Part shown: positions 43,544-55,742 of the stretch, piece by piece
Numbering within the stretch: the first letter of the stretch is position 1
How the letters are laid out: each line of letters starts with the position of its first letter
NCBI RefSeq assembly: GCF_902167145.1
Contig: NC_050097.1
Location: 112,563,982 to 112,627,981 of the forward strand
Source: Zea mays
Taxonomy: Eukaryota; Streptophyta; Magnoliopsida; Poales; Poaceae
Direction: 5' to 3'
Length of the DNA stretch: 64,000 nucleotides
The notes under the pieces: model-generated
Seen by the model: the letters and a program-made list of their open reading frames with translations, nothing else
The model's database searches: none
Told to the model about the DNA's origin: nothing
Position numbers and translations under genes: made by a program

Positions 43544-46006
43544 TGTGATACCCGGTTTGCAAAGAAGAGAAGTTGGAGGGTATTCTTTTTGTTTTTTTCT
43601 CTCTTTCGGTGGTTGCGTTTTGGGAATTTGGAATTTGAGGAAAAACATTCACCAGTAGGGCAGTAGAATTTCTTTGGTTAGGCGCTTGCATCGGGGTCGG
43701 GAGCCGTCGCGTGAGCGTGTCGGGCCGTGAATCTTGTTTCGGCCCACTAACCCCCATAACCCTAGCCGCCCTCCCCCTAACCCCCCCCCATTCCCCTACC
43801 CTCTTGGCTGCCGCCCCCCTCCCATCTCCTCCTTTCTCAAGCACTTGCAGCCACATATCAAACCCTAGCCGCCCCCTCCCCATCTCCTCCTCCCAAGGTG
43901 CCATTCGTTGCCGCTCGGATCTCCGTCGCGTGGTGCAAATCTTCAACGGTTTCCGATGGAGGGAGGAAGGGAGGAAGAAAAGGGGAAGAACCCAAGGTGA
44001 TTTTTGTGTTTATCTCTTGTTCATTTTGTGCGGCAATCCAATTGTTTAGATGTTGCGTGTGCGATTTGGTAGAAGGGTTGTCCAGAATTTTAAGGGGGTG
44101 GACGAACAGCAGCAGAATTAGTGATTTCTGGGCATTTTTCGTGGAGAATTAAGGGGAATCAGTTTGGGAATCATGTAGAACTTTGGTATACCTTTACAAC
44201 GAGTATTTATGCGCTCAATTTGGAGTTATAAATTAAAAGTTATCACCATTTGAAACCGGGTATGTGGCTGTCCAAAAAAACAGATTTTCAGGGGGATGAA
44301 CAGCAGCAGTATTAGCAGTTTCTGGGGATTCTTCGGGAGTAATTAGTGTTAATATGTATGAGAATCATGTAGGGCTTTATGTTATCTTTCCAACAAGTAC
44401 TTATGCGCTCGATTCGGAGTTATAATTTAGGAGATATCGCTGTTTGAATCCGGGTATGTTGCTGTCCAAAAAAACAGATTTCCGCAGGTGGGCGAACAGC
44501 ATTAGTATTAGCAGATTCTGGGGATTTTTCGTGGGAAATTAGTGATAATCAATATGATAATCATGTAGAGATTTGTCATACCTTTCCAACGAGTACTTAT
44601 GCGCTTGATTCGAAGTTATAATTTAGGAGCTATCGCTGTTTGAATCCGGGTACGTTGCTGTCCAAAAACAGATTGCAGGATGTATCTTGTGGACGGTTTT
44701 GGGCTAAGTAGATGTGGGAATTTAATTATCTTTGGAATATAAAACTTGTGGAGAATTTTATGTAGATGATTCCGGAGTTTTTGATTGATATCACTGCTGT
44801 TATAATTTTAAAGTTATGAAATTATCAAGCAGCGCCGCTGCAATTTGGTGGTGATGGGGAGAGTTGTCGCTCGCGACGGGTTGGAATTGTGCGTAGGTGC
44901 GGCGTGTTTATTAGCGTTTGTTATGTGAATTTGTGCACTAAGGTGTGTATCAAAAACAGGTGGTGGACTTCCGGATCGTACTTAGTACCATTCCAAATTT
45001 CCGGTGAAGGCAAGTAAATACAGTGGTGGTTGCTACCGTTTGGTTTGCATCCTATTCCTTGTCATTGAGTATGCATAAGTTTTAAATATATTAATCATTG
45101 AATTCTATGATGAATTTTATTGGTTTGAAAGTATTAATAATCAATTGTCTAATATTATGGATGATCATAATTTGGTAATGATATATGTGGTTGATTCCCA
45201 TCTTGGATGAAGTTGAAGTGTCTTTTTGAATCACGTTATATGAAGTGTTGTAGGCATATCATGCACATCGCATCATCCATCTTGCATTTTGAAGTTATGT
45301 CGTGATCTTATGGTCCGACCGTACCAGTACATTTTTTAGCATCGTACGTTGCCCGAGAAGGGGTACGATGCGGCTTCATATCCTTAGAGGTATGAAGGCA
45401 GAAGTCATCCTTGCATTTGCAGACATTTGCACTCAAGAGGAATATATGAAGTGTGACATTACTATGTTACTATTGTGGTTTCTACCTGCGAGGTATGGTA
45501 AATGGGTGTGTTGTACGTTGTATACGTGCTGCACCTTCGTAATAAGAAGGTTGTGGAATCAAGTGGTGGTAAAACAATGTTCTTATGTGGTTGAACAGTT
45601 TGATATTATTTTACTTGCTCAGATTTGTCATCTCACTCTTGCATTACTCAATGTAGGTACTTGATACATGTTGTGAATGAGGGGAGTAGCAGCACGTTCA
45701 CTTTCACTCTCACAATAACGCTGCCCAGGCGCAGCCATGATTTAATTAGAAACTTATTGTCAAAGGAAGTTTGTTTTTTTTATATAGTCGTGCGCACTGG
45801 TTAATTCAGTAAAGGTCATATGTTTATCTTCCCTTGCTAGCCGATTAATAATACTTAGTATGTTTTTGTCATGATATATGTTTATACCCTGTTGCCCCCT
45901 CATTTATGCAATCTTGCAAAGGGGATGCTGCCGAAATTTTATATATGGACGTCGGAAGTGTAGTTCAGTAGCATTCCGGGTTGTTTGCGGAACCCGGGGT
46001 GTTACA
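43544..46006 (+). repeat. Element B, 5' LTR (2463 bp)
   Basis: It starts TGTGATACCCGG and ends CCCGGGGTGTTACA. TATA-like TTTATATATGG lies near 45937-45947, so R/U5 would be under 60 bp. The block around 45300-45400 also occurs in element A's LTR. Two internal blocks at about 44230-44660 repeat the pattern 'GGGATTTTTCG ... CTTATGCGCTCGATT ... GAATCCGGGTA' three times. Confidence 0.92.
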
Positions 46007-46007
46007 G

Positions 46008-46020
46008 TTGGTATCAAAGC
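46008..46020 (+). other. Primer-binding site of element B (tRNA-iMet type)
   Basis: TTGGTATCAAAGC follows the LTR end GGTGTTACA with one base between. It is the same 13-mer as in element A. Confidence 0.85.
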
Positions 46021-49000
46021 ATAGGCTTTAGATTCTATGTAATTTGAAGATAAATTTGACACACTTGCACATATAGGAAGGGTATGGGTTCATATATCTT
46101 TCATATTAGTATTTTATTGTATAGATGACTAGAATTTCCTTACTCCAAATCCCTTTATGGTTTGATGGGGTATGTCGTTAACGACGTAATGCTTGATATG
46201 ATATGTTACTTCTATTTAATATTGGTTTCTTGATGTGGTTGTTATTGAAATTATTATGCAAGTGAAGCTACTAATGTACTTGTTTTATATACATATCGTC
46301 ATGATGTTTTTTTGGATGCAATGTTTACTAATCTCTGAGCTATTACTATCATACATTTCTGTATGCTTGACTGTGGATGTTTTTTTTTCCAAAAGGATTC
46401 TTGGGTTCTAGTACTTGTAGGACCAATTGTTTATTGAGCTTGTGTATAGAGGATCTAATCCGACTTGGTGTAGTGTGAAAACACTATATAATGTAGTTTT
46501 ATGGTGTTGCTGAGTTTGATTGACTGTTGGGTTACAACCCAACTTATCAATGTAATATTCCATGGGTGCAGTGCTTTACACCTCACCTTTTTTTGGCTAG
46601 TGTGGCTACTTGCCAACTTGATCTTAGAGTACAATAGGTTTGTCTCCATAGAGCAAAGGCAATGTTGTACTGTCTATGAGACTGGTAGAACTCAAGTGAA
46701 TTTGTAAGATGACGTGGATAGATAAGTTCAACCATGTTACATGATAGATTTTCTTATTATGTGCAACCTTATCTTTAATAATAAATAGGGTGATTTCAAG
46801 TAGATTTTATGTCTATATTATAGTTGAAGAGGCATGCATGTTTTCCTTCTATGGTTTGTTTCTATAGCCAAAAAGGTTATGCATAATTTTTATTTGTTGG
46901 AGGCTAGTCATGTGGACGATATGGACAACCCGTTTTATATTGTTTTAATCGCTGATGTTATATGGTAGTTTTTTTTATATGATCAGTTCTCTATGCATGC
47001 TTGTTGAATTATTATTTGGACCGCTTTATCTTAAACAAAGTCAATGTTTAACTGGAAGTTGCTTATGTTTGTTAGTCATCTATCTCTATAATGATGTGGT
47101 TGTTGCATCAGATGGAGATTTTTTTATATGAATGATGGTTTGATAGATCATGTATGTCTACTACTTTGAATTCATCCTATGACATCACTAGGTACAAATT
47201 GTTCAAGTGCAATAATAGGAGGTATTGTTGTATGTGAGGTTAATCAAGGTAGTTTGGTTAGGTGGATTGTCTTATTGAAGTCCAATTACTCCTGTTGAGC
47301 ATAGTATCGTGTTATTATTTTAGTGTTGAAAGTAATATTTATGAAGCTTTTGCATGAGTCTGTGTCAAGAAGTACATTAGTTTTTCTTGTTGTTATCCCT
47401 CCATTGCTTTATCAGTATTGCAAATTTTATCTCTTTTAAGAGGAGAAAAAGATGTTATATGACATGAGCACCATTTGCTTCACGTCAATAGAATAGTTTT
47501 GGAGATTTCTAGTAGTTGGATTCTAGTGTAATACAACCATGTTTTATAGTGCTAGAGACGGGTATGTCAGGTGTTTCATACATTGTCGATACATGGATGT
47601 TTGACCTTAGTGGCATTAACAAATGAGGTTTTTGAATTCATTGATTGTTGTGCTTAGTGTTCTAACCTATTTGGTAGAGTGTTATTTAAAGACTTTGTGG
47701 AGTAGCATCCCAGTTTGGTAGTGGAAAATCCTAGTGTTGATTGCACCTGCCAATGACTTGGGTTTCATTTTATATTGTTTGTTTTCTTGTTGATAATGTG
47801 TTGTTTGGTTTCGGGAGGCATTTTAAATTAGTTGGAGGCTGAATCAGGCTTCACTTATCTAGAATGTTTTGTAGTATGTTTCTTCATCTTTCCATAGGAT
47901 GCTTAATCACCATGTTTAATTGGTCTAAACATTTGAGAGATATGGGTTTCTTAAAACATCCTTGTTGGTGTCTCTAGCAGAGTGAGTCTTTAATTTTGTA
48001 CGGAAGAGTAGACATTGAAGGCGGTATAATTGGGTCTTTGTGGATTATGAAAGTTTTAGTAATTTCATGATCTTTTCAAAGAGTATGGGTTTCTAATTCT
48101 CATTGCATATAATTGGAGTTAGGTTGCTCTGAAGTTGTTGCACTGTTGTGTCTGAACTTTAGGTGTCGTTATAATCACCAATAAATTGACCGCGTTTTGA
48201 TAGTTGCAGAGCCCAAATTTGCGAATTCTCTTAAAGCAAAACTTGTAGGTCTTTTCAGTACCTTTTTAATGGGTATTTACTTGTAACTGACTGTTAAATA
48301 GATTTGGAGAGGTGGTTGCCCGGATATAAGTCGGATCTCTAATGTGCAGTATCTCAGGCTGAGTTTAGATGTAGGTCATGCAGAGATGAGGGCTATAAGG
48401 ATAAATTTGGGTGCAACTTTATTGCAAAAGTCGTGGACAATTTTCAAAACTTTTCCAACGCGTGTTCGTTGTAGTTTAAGTTGAGTATAGCAGAAGTTAT
48501 AGGTTTTTGAATTTTAGTTATCCATTGTTTCAATCCTATCAGTTTTGCAACAAAAGAGTTGCATTGTTTTATCGGTTTGGAAACCAATTCCGAGACACTC
48601 ATTATAATAAAAGTTCTAGGGAATGTTATAATCTTTTCAATGAGTTTATATTTGAAAAATTTTGTTAGCTGCAGGGAGTTATGATATAATGTATAGATTG
48701 TGCTTAGATGAATATGTGGGCAGACATAACATGCTTAAATTGATTCTTGTTTGCATGATGTGAGATTAGGCTTAAATGATTTAAAAAGTTATCATATTGC
48801 TTCTATACTTATATTTGTTCTAGGTGTCTCGTAATGAAGAACCTAAAGTTATTAGTCTTTCAATGAACGCTTAATCTTAGAAGAGTAATGAACCTGATAA
48901 AATCTATTGCTTGTTGTTGGGACTGCATGACCAGTTTTAGTTATGCAGCTAGTTCAATGAAGTAAACCATCTTTTCTATAGAGATGTTATATATAAAAGT

Positions 49001-49790
49001 TGTAGCCAACTTCTTTATCTTACTTGTGTAAAAATTTTATGACCATAGGTCTAGTAGTTTGGGAGTTATGATTTTCTCAAGTCCAGTCTTGAAATCTGTG
49101 CAGATTCTGTACAGATTTCGAAGCTGACCTTGTTTGCCCAATTTAAACTTCGAATAACTTATTATAAATTATAAAGAAGTTGTAGTACTTTTCTTAATCT
49201 TTTCAACAAATTTCGGATTACTTTTTTTGGAGATCTATAAGTTAAGTTACAGCTGTTTTAAGTGTGATCTCTGAATCTGTCCAAATTTGGACAGCAGAGC
49301 CTTTCTCGTGTCTTTTGACCTTGATATGCATTGAATTAACTTGATACGTTTATAAATGAATTATAGACAATTCTACTAGCTTTCTAAAAAGTCTGGGAGC
49401 ACCTGAATTGGATGATTGAGACTCCAATTATGGATTTTTGAATTGAGTAGTTGAATTATGTCCAAGTCTGGACAGAATTTACGTTTAGCATTATTTGAAC
49501 TTTCTAAGTGTCAAATCTTGTTGTGATGATAATACCAAGGGTATATTGGACTTTATAAGCTTTCCATAAAGTCCTAGTTTACTAATTTTTGATGCATATT
49601 TTGTGAGTTAGGAGCAAAACAATTAACCGCTGTGCTGCTATCTAGAAATATGCAAGCATTAAGTTGCTCTCTTGAAGTTGCTCTTGTTTGGCTAAGTTTT
49701 GTTTAGGCTATAGGAACATTATATGCCTTGCATTCATATATACATTCCTTGAAGTACTTGCATATGTCAATGATTGATTTGGTGTCAGGA

Positions 49791-50152
49791 AAGCTTGGTC
49801 CGAGGTATATAGGACCGTCTACTATCTTGGCCGAGTTGGCAGCTGGGCTTAGCACATGTAATTGTCGGAATCTATGATCAGAGTACACCATGTATTCCAT
49901 GTCTTTATGTTGAGGAAGTATTTGTGGAATCCAGACCATCAAATCGAGCTAGAGCCGATTCCCGTGTAGCAAGACCAGACTCTATAGTGTCGTCTGCTGC
50001 GTATCTTAGAATCCTAGGAGCTTGAGGAGCTGATACGGTAGAAGTACTCGAACTTTTCTTTATGTGTGAGTTTTGTTGATTTATTAATCTTTCTTTTGTT
50101 GTTCCGATAGAAGCGTCGGAATTCGAAGTCGAATTCTTTTTAAGGTGGGTAG
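49791..50152 (+). pseudogene. pol: Relict C-terminus of a gypsy polyprotein in element B
   Basis: Positions 49791-49825 read KLGPRYIGPSTIL, and 49887-49967 read HHVFHVFMLRKYLWNPD and onwards to ELEPIPV. These are the conserved integrase C-terminal signatures (PRYIGPF..I and VFHVS.LRKY) of chromodomain-bearing gypsy elements. Two frames and several stops separate them. The last codons before the 3' LTR read EFEVEFFLRWVE, as in element A. This shows that B descends from a full gag-pol element of the Tekay/Del type. Confidence 0.72.
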
Positions 50153-50154
50153 AG
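50140..50154 (+). other. Polypurine tract of element B
   Basis: TTAAGGTGGGTAGAG lies immediately before the 3' LTR start TGTGATACCC. Confidence 0.65.
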
Positions 50155-52631
50155 TGTGATACCCGGTTTGCAAAGAAGAGAAGTTGGAGGGTATTCTTTT
50201 TGTTTTTTTTCTCTCTTTCGGTGGTTGCGTTTTGGGAATTTGGAATTTGAGGAAAAACATTCACCAGTAGAGCAGTAGAATTTCTTTGGTTAGGCGCTTG
50301 CATCGGGGTCGGGAGCCATCGCGTGGGCGTGTCGGGCCGCGAATCTTGTTTCGGCCCACTAACCCCCATAACCCTAGCCGCCCTCCCCCTAACCCCCCCC
50401 CCTTGTTTGTGCAGCCGCCCCCCCATTCCCCTACCCTCTTGGCCGCCGCCCCCTCCCATCTCCTCCTTTCTCAAGCACTTGCAGCCACATATCAAACCCT
50501 AGCCCCCCATCTCCTCCTCCCAAGGTGCCATTCGTTGCCCCTCGGATCTCCGTCACGTGGTGCAAATCTTCAACGGTTTCTGGTGGATGGAGGAAGGGAG
50601 GAAGAAAAGGGGGAGAACCCAAGGTGATTTTTGTGTTTATCTCTTGTTCATTTTGTGCGGCAATCCAATTGTTTAGATGTTGCTTGTGCGATTTGGTAGA
50701 AGGGCTGTCCAGAATTTTAAGGGGGTGGACGAACAGCAGCAGAATTAGTGATTTCTGGGCATTTTTCGTGGAGAATTAAGGGGAATCAGTTTGGGAATCA
50801 TGTAGAACTTTGGCATACCTTTCCAACGAGTATTTATGCGCTCAATTTGGAGTTATAAATTAAAAGTTATCACCGTTTGAAACCGGGTATGTGGCTGTCC
50901 AAAAAAACAGATTTTCAGGGGATGAACAGCAGCAGTATTAGCAGTTTCTGGGGATTCTTCGGGAGTAATTAGTGTTAATCAGTATGAGAATCATGTAGGG
51001 CTTTATGTTATCTTTCCAACAAGTACTTATGCGCTCGATTCGGAGTTATAATTTAGGAGATATCGCTGTTTGAATCCGGGTATGTTGCTGTCCAAAAAAA
51101 CAGATTTCCGCAGGTGGGCGAATAGCATTAGTATTAGCAGATTCTGGGGATTTTTCGTGGGAAATTAGTGATAATCAATATGATAATCATGTAGATATTT
51201 GTCATACCTTTCCAACGAGTACTTATGCGCTTGATTCAGAGTTATAATTTAGGAGCTATCGCTGTTTGAATCCGGGTACGTTGCTGTCCAAAAACAGATT
51301 GCAGGATGTATCTTGTGGACGGTTTTGGGCTAAGTAGATGTGGGAATTTAATTATTTTTGGAATACAAAACTTGTGGGGAATTTTATGTAGATGCTTCCA
51401 GAGTTTTTGATTGATATCACTGCTGTTATAATTTTAAAGTTATCAAATTATCAAGCAGCACCGCTGCAATTTGGTGGTGATGGGAAGAGTTGTCGCTCGC
51501 GACGGGTTGGAATTGTGCGTAGGTGCGGCGTGTTTATTAGCGTTTGTTATGTGAATTTGTGCACTAAGGTGTGTGTCAAAAACAGGTGGTGGACTTACGG
51601 ATCGTACTTAGTACCATTCCAAATTTCCGGTGAAGGCAAGTAAATACAGTGGTGGTTGCTACCGTTTGGTTTGCATCCTATTCCCTGTCATTGAGTATGC
51701 ATAAGTTTTAAATATATTAATCATTGAATTCTATGATGAAGTTTATTGGTTTGAAAGTATTAATTCTCAATTGTCTAATATTGTGGATGGTCATAATTTG
51801 GTAATGATATATGTGGTTGATTCCCATCTTGAATGAAGTTGAAGTGTCTTTTTGAATCACGTTATATGAAGTGTTGTAGGCATATCATGCACATCGCACC
51901 ATCCATCTTGCATTTTGAAGTTATGTCGAGATCTTATGGTCCGACCATACCGGTACATTTTTTAGCATCGTACGTTGCCCGAGAATGGGTACGATGCGGC
52001 TTCATATCCTTAGAGGTATAAAGGCAGAAGTCATCCTTGCATTTGCAGACATTTGCACTCATGAGGAATATATGAAGTGTGACATTACTATGTTACTATT
52101 GTGGTTTCTACCTGCGAGGTATGGTAACTGGGTGTGTTGTACGTTATATACGTGCTGCACCTTCGTAATAAGAAGGTTGTGGAATCAAGTGGTGGTAAAA
52201 CAATGTTCTTATGTGGTTGAACAGTTTGATATTATTTTACTTGCTGAGATGTGTCATCTCACTCTTGCATTACTCAATGCAGGTACTTGATACATGTTGG
52301 GAATGAGGGGAGTAGTAGCACGTCCACTTTCACTCTCACAATAACGCTGCCCAGGCGCAGCCATGACTTAATTAGAAACTTATTGTCAAAGGAAGTTTGT
52401 TTTTTTATATAGTCGTGCGCACTGGTTAATTTAGTTCAGGTCGTATGTTTATCTTCCCTTGCTAGCCGATTAATAATACTTAGTATGTTTTTGTCATGAT
52501 ATATGTTTATACCCTGTTGCCCCCTCATTTATGCAATCTTGCAAAGGGGATGCTGCCGAAATTTTATATATGGACGTCGAAAGTGTAGTTCAGTAGCATT
52601 CTAGGTTGTTTGCGGAACCCGGGGTGTTACA
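50155..52631 (+). repeat. Element B, 3' LTR (2477 bp)
   Basis: It is collinear with 43544-46006. Its extra bases lie mostly in a C-rich run near 50390-50430, where the 5' copy lacks a short TTGTTTGTGCAG segment. Confidence 0.92.
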
Positions 52632-52636
52632 CAACT

Positions 52637-55589
52637 ATTACAATGATTTTGTGAAACTGATTATTGATATCAGCCCACCGAATCATAACATGCCGAAAAG
52701 ACTTGTACCATTGCAAGAAGCTCGTAGCTGGTTTCGGCATGAACTACCAAAAGATTGATGCTTGAAAGGACAATTGCATGTTGTTCTGGAAGGAGCATGA
52801 AAATACCACACATTGCATCCACTGCAGTAAGTCAAGATATGCAGTGGTGCTAGATGAGGATGGAAACGAGGTTACGACAAAGGTGCCGATCAAGCAACTC
52901 CGGTACATGCCTATCACTCCACGGCTTAAGCGTCTCTTTCTAAATCAAGAGACAGCAAAGCAAATGAGGTGGCATAAAGAAGGGGATCATCAGGGTCAAG
53001 ATCCGGATGTCATGGTGCATCCCTCAGATGGCGAGGCCTGGCACGCTCTCGATCGTTTTGATCTAGAATTTGCAAGAGACCCTAGGAGTGTTCGTCTTGG
53101 TTTGTCGACAGATGGATTCACTCCTTACTCCAATAATTCCACTTCTTACTCATGTTGGCCAGTTTTTATGATGCCCTACAATCTCCCTCCTAACAAATGC
53201 ATGAAAGAAGAGGTCATGTTTCTTGCCCTTATTGTTCCAGGTCCGAAGCATCCTGTAACAAAAATCAATGTATTTATGGAACCGTTGATTGAAGAACTAA
53301 AAATGTTGTGGCAGGGGTTGAGGCATATGATAGTCATCTGAAATGTCGTTTTACTCTACGCTCAACATATCTATGGTCAATTCATGATCTGCTAGCATAT
53401 GGCATTTTTTCTGGTTGGTGTGTCCACGGCATACTGCATTGTCCGATATGTATGGGTGACTCACAAGCATATAGGTTAGAACATGGTAAGAAGGAAACAT
53501 TTTTTGATGTTCACCGACGCCTCCTTCCCTATAATCATCCTTTTAGAAAGGATACAAAGTCATTTCAAAAAGGCAAGAGGGTTAGAGATGGGCCACCGAA
53601 GCGACAAACTGGTGAAAATATCATGAGACAACATCGTGACCTAAAACCGGGCGTAGGAGGTCGGTTTCAAGGGTATGGTAAAGAACACAATTGGACGCAC
53701 ATCTCGTTTATCTGGGAGCTACCTTACACGAAAGCATTGCTGTTACCACATAATATAGATTTGATGCACCAAGAACGTAATGTTGCGGAAAGCATCATAA
53801 GCATGTGCTTCGACTTCACCGGTCAAACCAAAGATAACATGAATGCAAGAAGAGACTTAGCTGAACTTTGTGATCGTCCACACCTTGAGCTTAGAAAAAA
53901 TCCAAGTGGATCTGAGAGTCGGCCACAAGCTCCTTATTGTCTGAAACAGCAAGAGCGAGAAGAGATATTTCAATGGTTGAAAAAGTTGAGGTTCCTAGAT
54001 CGCTATGCGGCTAATATAAAACTGGCAGTTAACCAGGACACTGGTAAACTCGTTGGGTTGAAGAATCATGACTATCATATTTTGATTGAAAGACTAGTGC
54101 CGGTAATGTTTCGTGGATACTTCAGTCCCGATGTGTGGAAGATATTTGCAGAACTCAGCTATTTTTATAAGCAGATATGTGCTAAGGAAATCTCAAAGAA
54201 ATTGATGCTGAGGTTTGAGAAGGAAATCGTTGTCCTTGTATGCATGATGGAAAAAGTATTCCCACCTGGATTTTTTAATTGTATGCAACATTTGCTTGTG
54301 CATCTACCTTGGGAAGCGTAGGTAGGAGGACCTGCACAATTCAGGTGGATGTATAGTCAAGAAAGAGAATTGAAAAAACTCAAGAGGAATGGTGCGGTAT
54401 AAGGCAAGGGTTGAGGGGTGTATTGCAGAGGCATTCGCAACTAGAGAGATCACATTATTCTCAAGCAAGTATTTTTCAGACACAAACAACGTGAATGCGC
54501 AAACGACACGGTACCATGTTGCCGAGCAAACTCCAATCACTAATCTAAGTGCTTTTAAGTGGGACGATAAAGGTGTCGGAGCTTACACATCACATCTTGT
54601 GGGAACGATAGAGCGTAACAAGACCTTGCTTCTCTTGTATGTTAATATGCCGGAACTTCATCCTTATTTCCAAATCTTTGATAGCATATATGAACCCAAC
54701 AAACAACTTACTCAAAAGCAGTTGGATGACCTACGCTTGAAAGGGTTACATGGTGGCTCGTCCTTTGTGCAGTGGTTCCACGAGCATGTAATTTCCTTCA
54801 TGCATATGTTTTTTCTAACTTAAGTTCAGATGTTGCATAGTATTTATTTTTATCTGTTCCTCATTTTTGTAGTGTAAGAAACCTAAAGCCAGTGCCTCCA
54901 AAGACTTGCTACAAATATCACATGGTCAATTGACCGCAAGAAAATTTGATCGCTATGATATTAATGGATACCGTTTTCGAACAACAAAACTAGAAGTGAG
55001 TCGTCCACTTGCAGCTACAACAAACAGCGGAGTTGTAGCGAGTTCGTATAGCGACGATGGACAATTGGAGGACTACTATGGTATTGTTCAAGACATAACC
55101 GAGTATACATTTGGAGGTCACAAACCCTTGAGACTTGTGACGTTTGATTGTATATGGTTTGATCCACATGTTGGCACGCGAGTTGACGAATTCGGGATGG
55201 TGGAGGTAAAGCACGCATCAAGGTATAAAGACAATGAGTACAACAATATCATCCTGGCACATCAAGCGCATCAGGTGTACTATTTGAGTTATCCACATAA
55301 AAGTTTTAAAACCTGGTGGGTTGCATATAAGGTTAATCCAGAGGTTCACCCTTACCGATATCAAAACTACAATTTAAGCACCAATGATGATGATGATGAT
55401 GATGTTGTCTTCCAAGAAGTCGGTGATCAAGCAGACGATAGCGACAATGATAGTATTGTATCCGAAGGGGCAGGACTAAATGAGTTAGCTTCTCTTACCG
55501 TAGAGTTAATGGAGGAACCAGTTTCATCAAATTCAAAACGTAAAAGGTTTGAAGAAACAGTTCTTGAAACACAACAATGGGTTGAATAA
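52637..55589 (+). pseudogene. CACTA transposase (tnp2-like), catalytic and C-terminal part
   Basis: This continues 43543. The Transposase_21-like core includes NCMLFWKEH, CIHCSKSRY, TPRLKRLFL, WHALDRFD and RLGLSTDGFTPY (52960-53125). Then come PNKCMKEEVMFLALIVPGPKHP, GWCVHGILHCPICM (53416-53457) and LLPHNIDLMHQERNV. A DUF4218-like region (PVMFRGYFSPDVWKIFAELS) and a DUF4216-like region (TFDCIWFDPHVGTRV, near 55140) follow. A probable intron ends at 54872 (TTTTTGTAG). The stop is at 55587-55589. Lesions include a stop and frameshift at 52757-52780, a frameshift near 53325, TAG at 54319-54321 in place of Arg, and a frameshift near 54400. The protein would cut and rejoin CACTA ends but cannot be made from this copy. 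Confidence 0.87.
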
Positions 55590-55742
55590 CTTAATACACG
55601 TGTCGCTGAAGAGGACTCTGATGCCGACGATTTTTGATACATAATTCGTAGATGTAATGGGACACTCTTGTTTTTGTTTATTTAATATGCATTACTTCGT
55701 GAAAAATTTATTCATACTTACTCTTTTGTGAATTTATTACAG

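Larger units (their letters stand above)
46007..50154 (+). other. Element B internal region, mostly non-coding
   Basis: The primer-binding site TTGGTATCAAAGC is at 46008-46020. The next 100 bp match element A in reverse. Between 46120 and 49780 the sequence is AT-rich with no gag, protease or reverse transcriptase that I can recognise. Confidence 0.75.
43544..52631 (+). mobile_element. Element B: decayed or non-autonomous Ty3/gypsy-type element
   Basis: LTRs of 2463 bp (43544-46006) and 2477 bp (50155-52631), offset by 6611, enclose 4.15 kb. A tRNA-Met primer-binding site, a polypurine tract and CAACT duplications are present. The interior lacks gag and pol, except for a short polyprotein tail before the 3' LTR. 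LTR identity is about 97-98% by eye, with two small indels near the C-rich stretch. It is related to element A in R/U5, primer-binding site and interior start. It interrupts the CACTA transposase. Confidence 0.92.

Noticed and set aside
44230..44660. Threefold similar blocks in the element B LTR, considered as a CRISPR-like or satellite array
   Set aside because: Units are long, diverged and confined to the LTR. They are ordinary internal LTR repeats.
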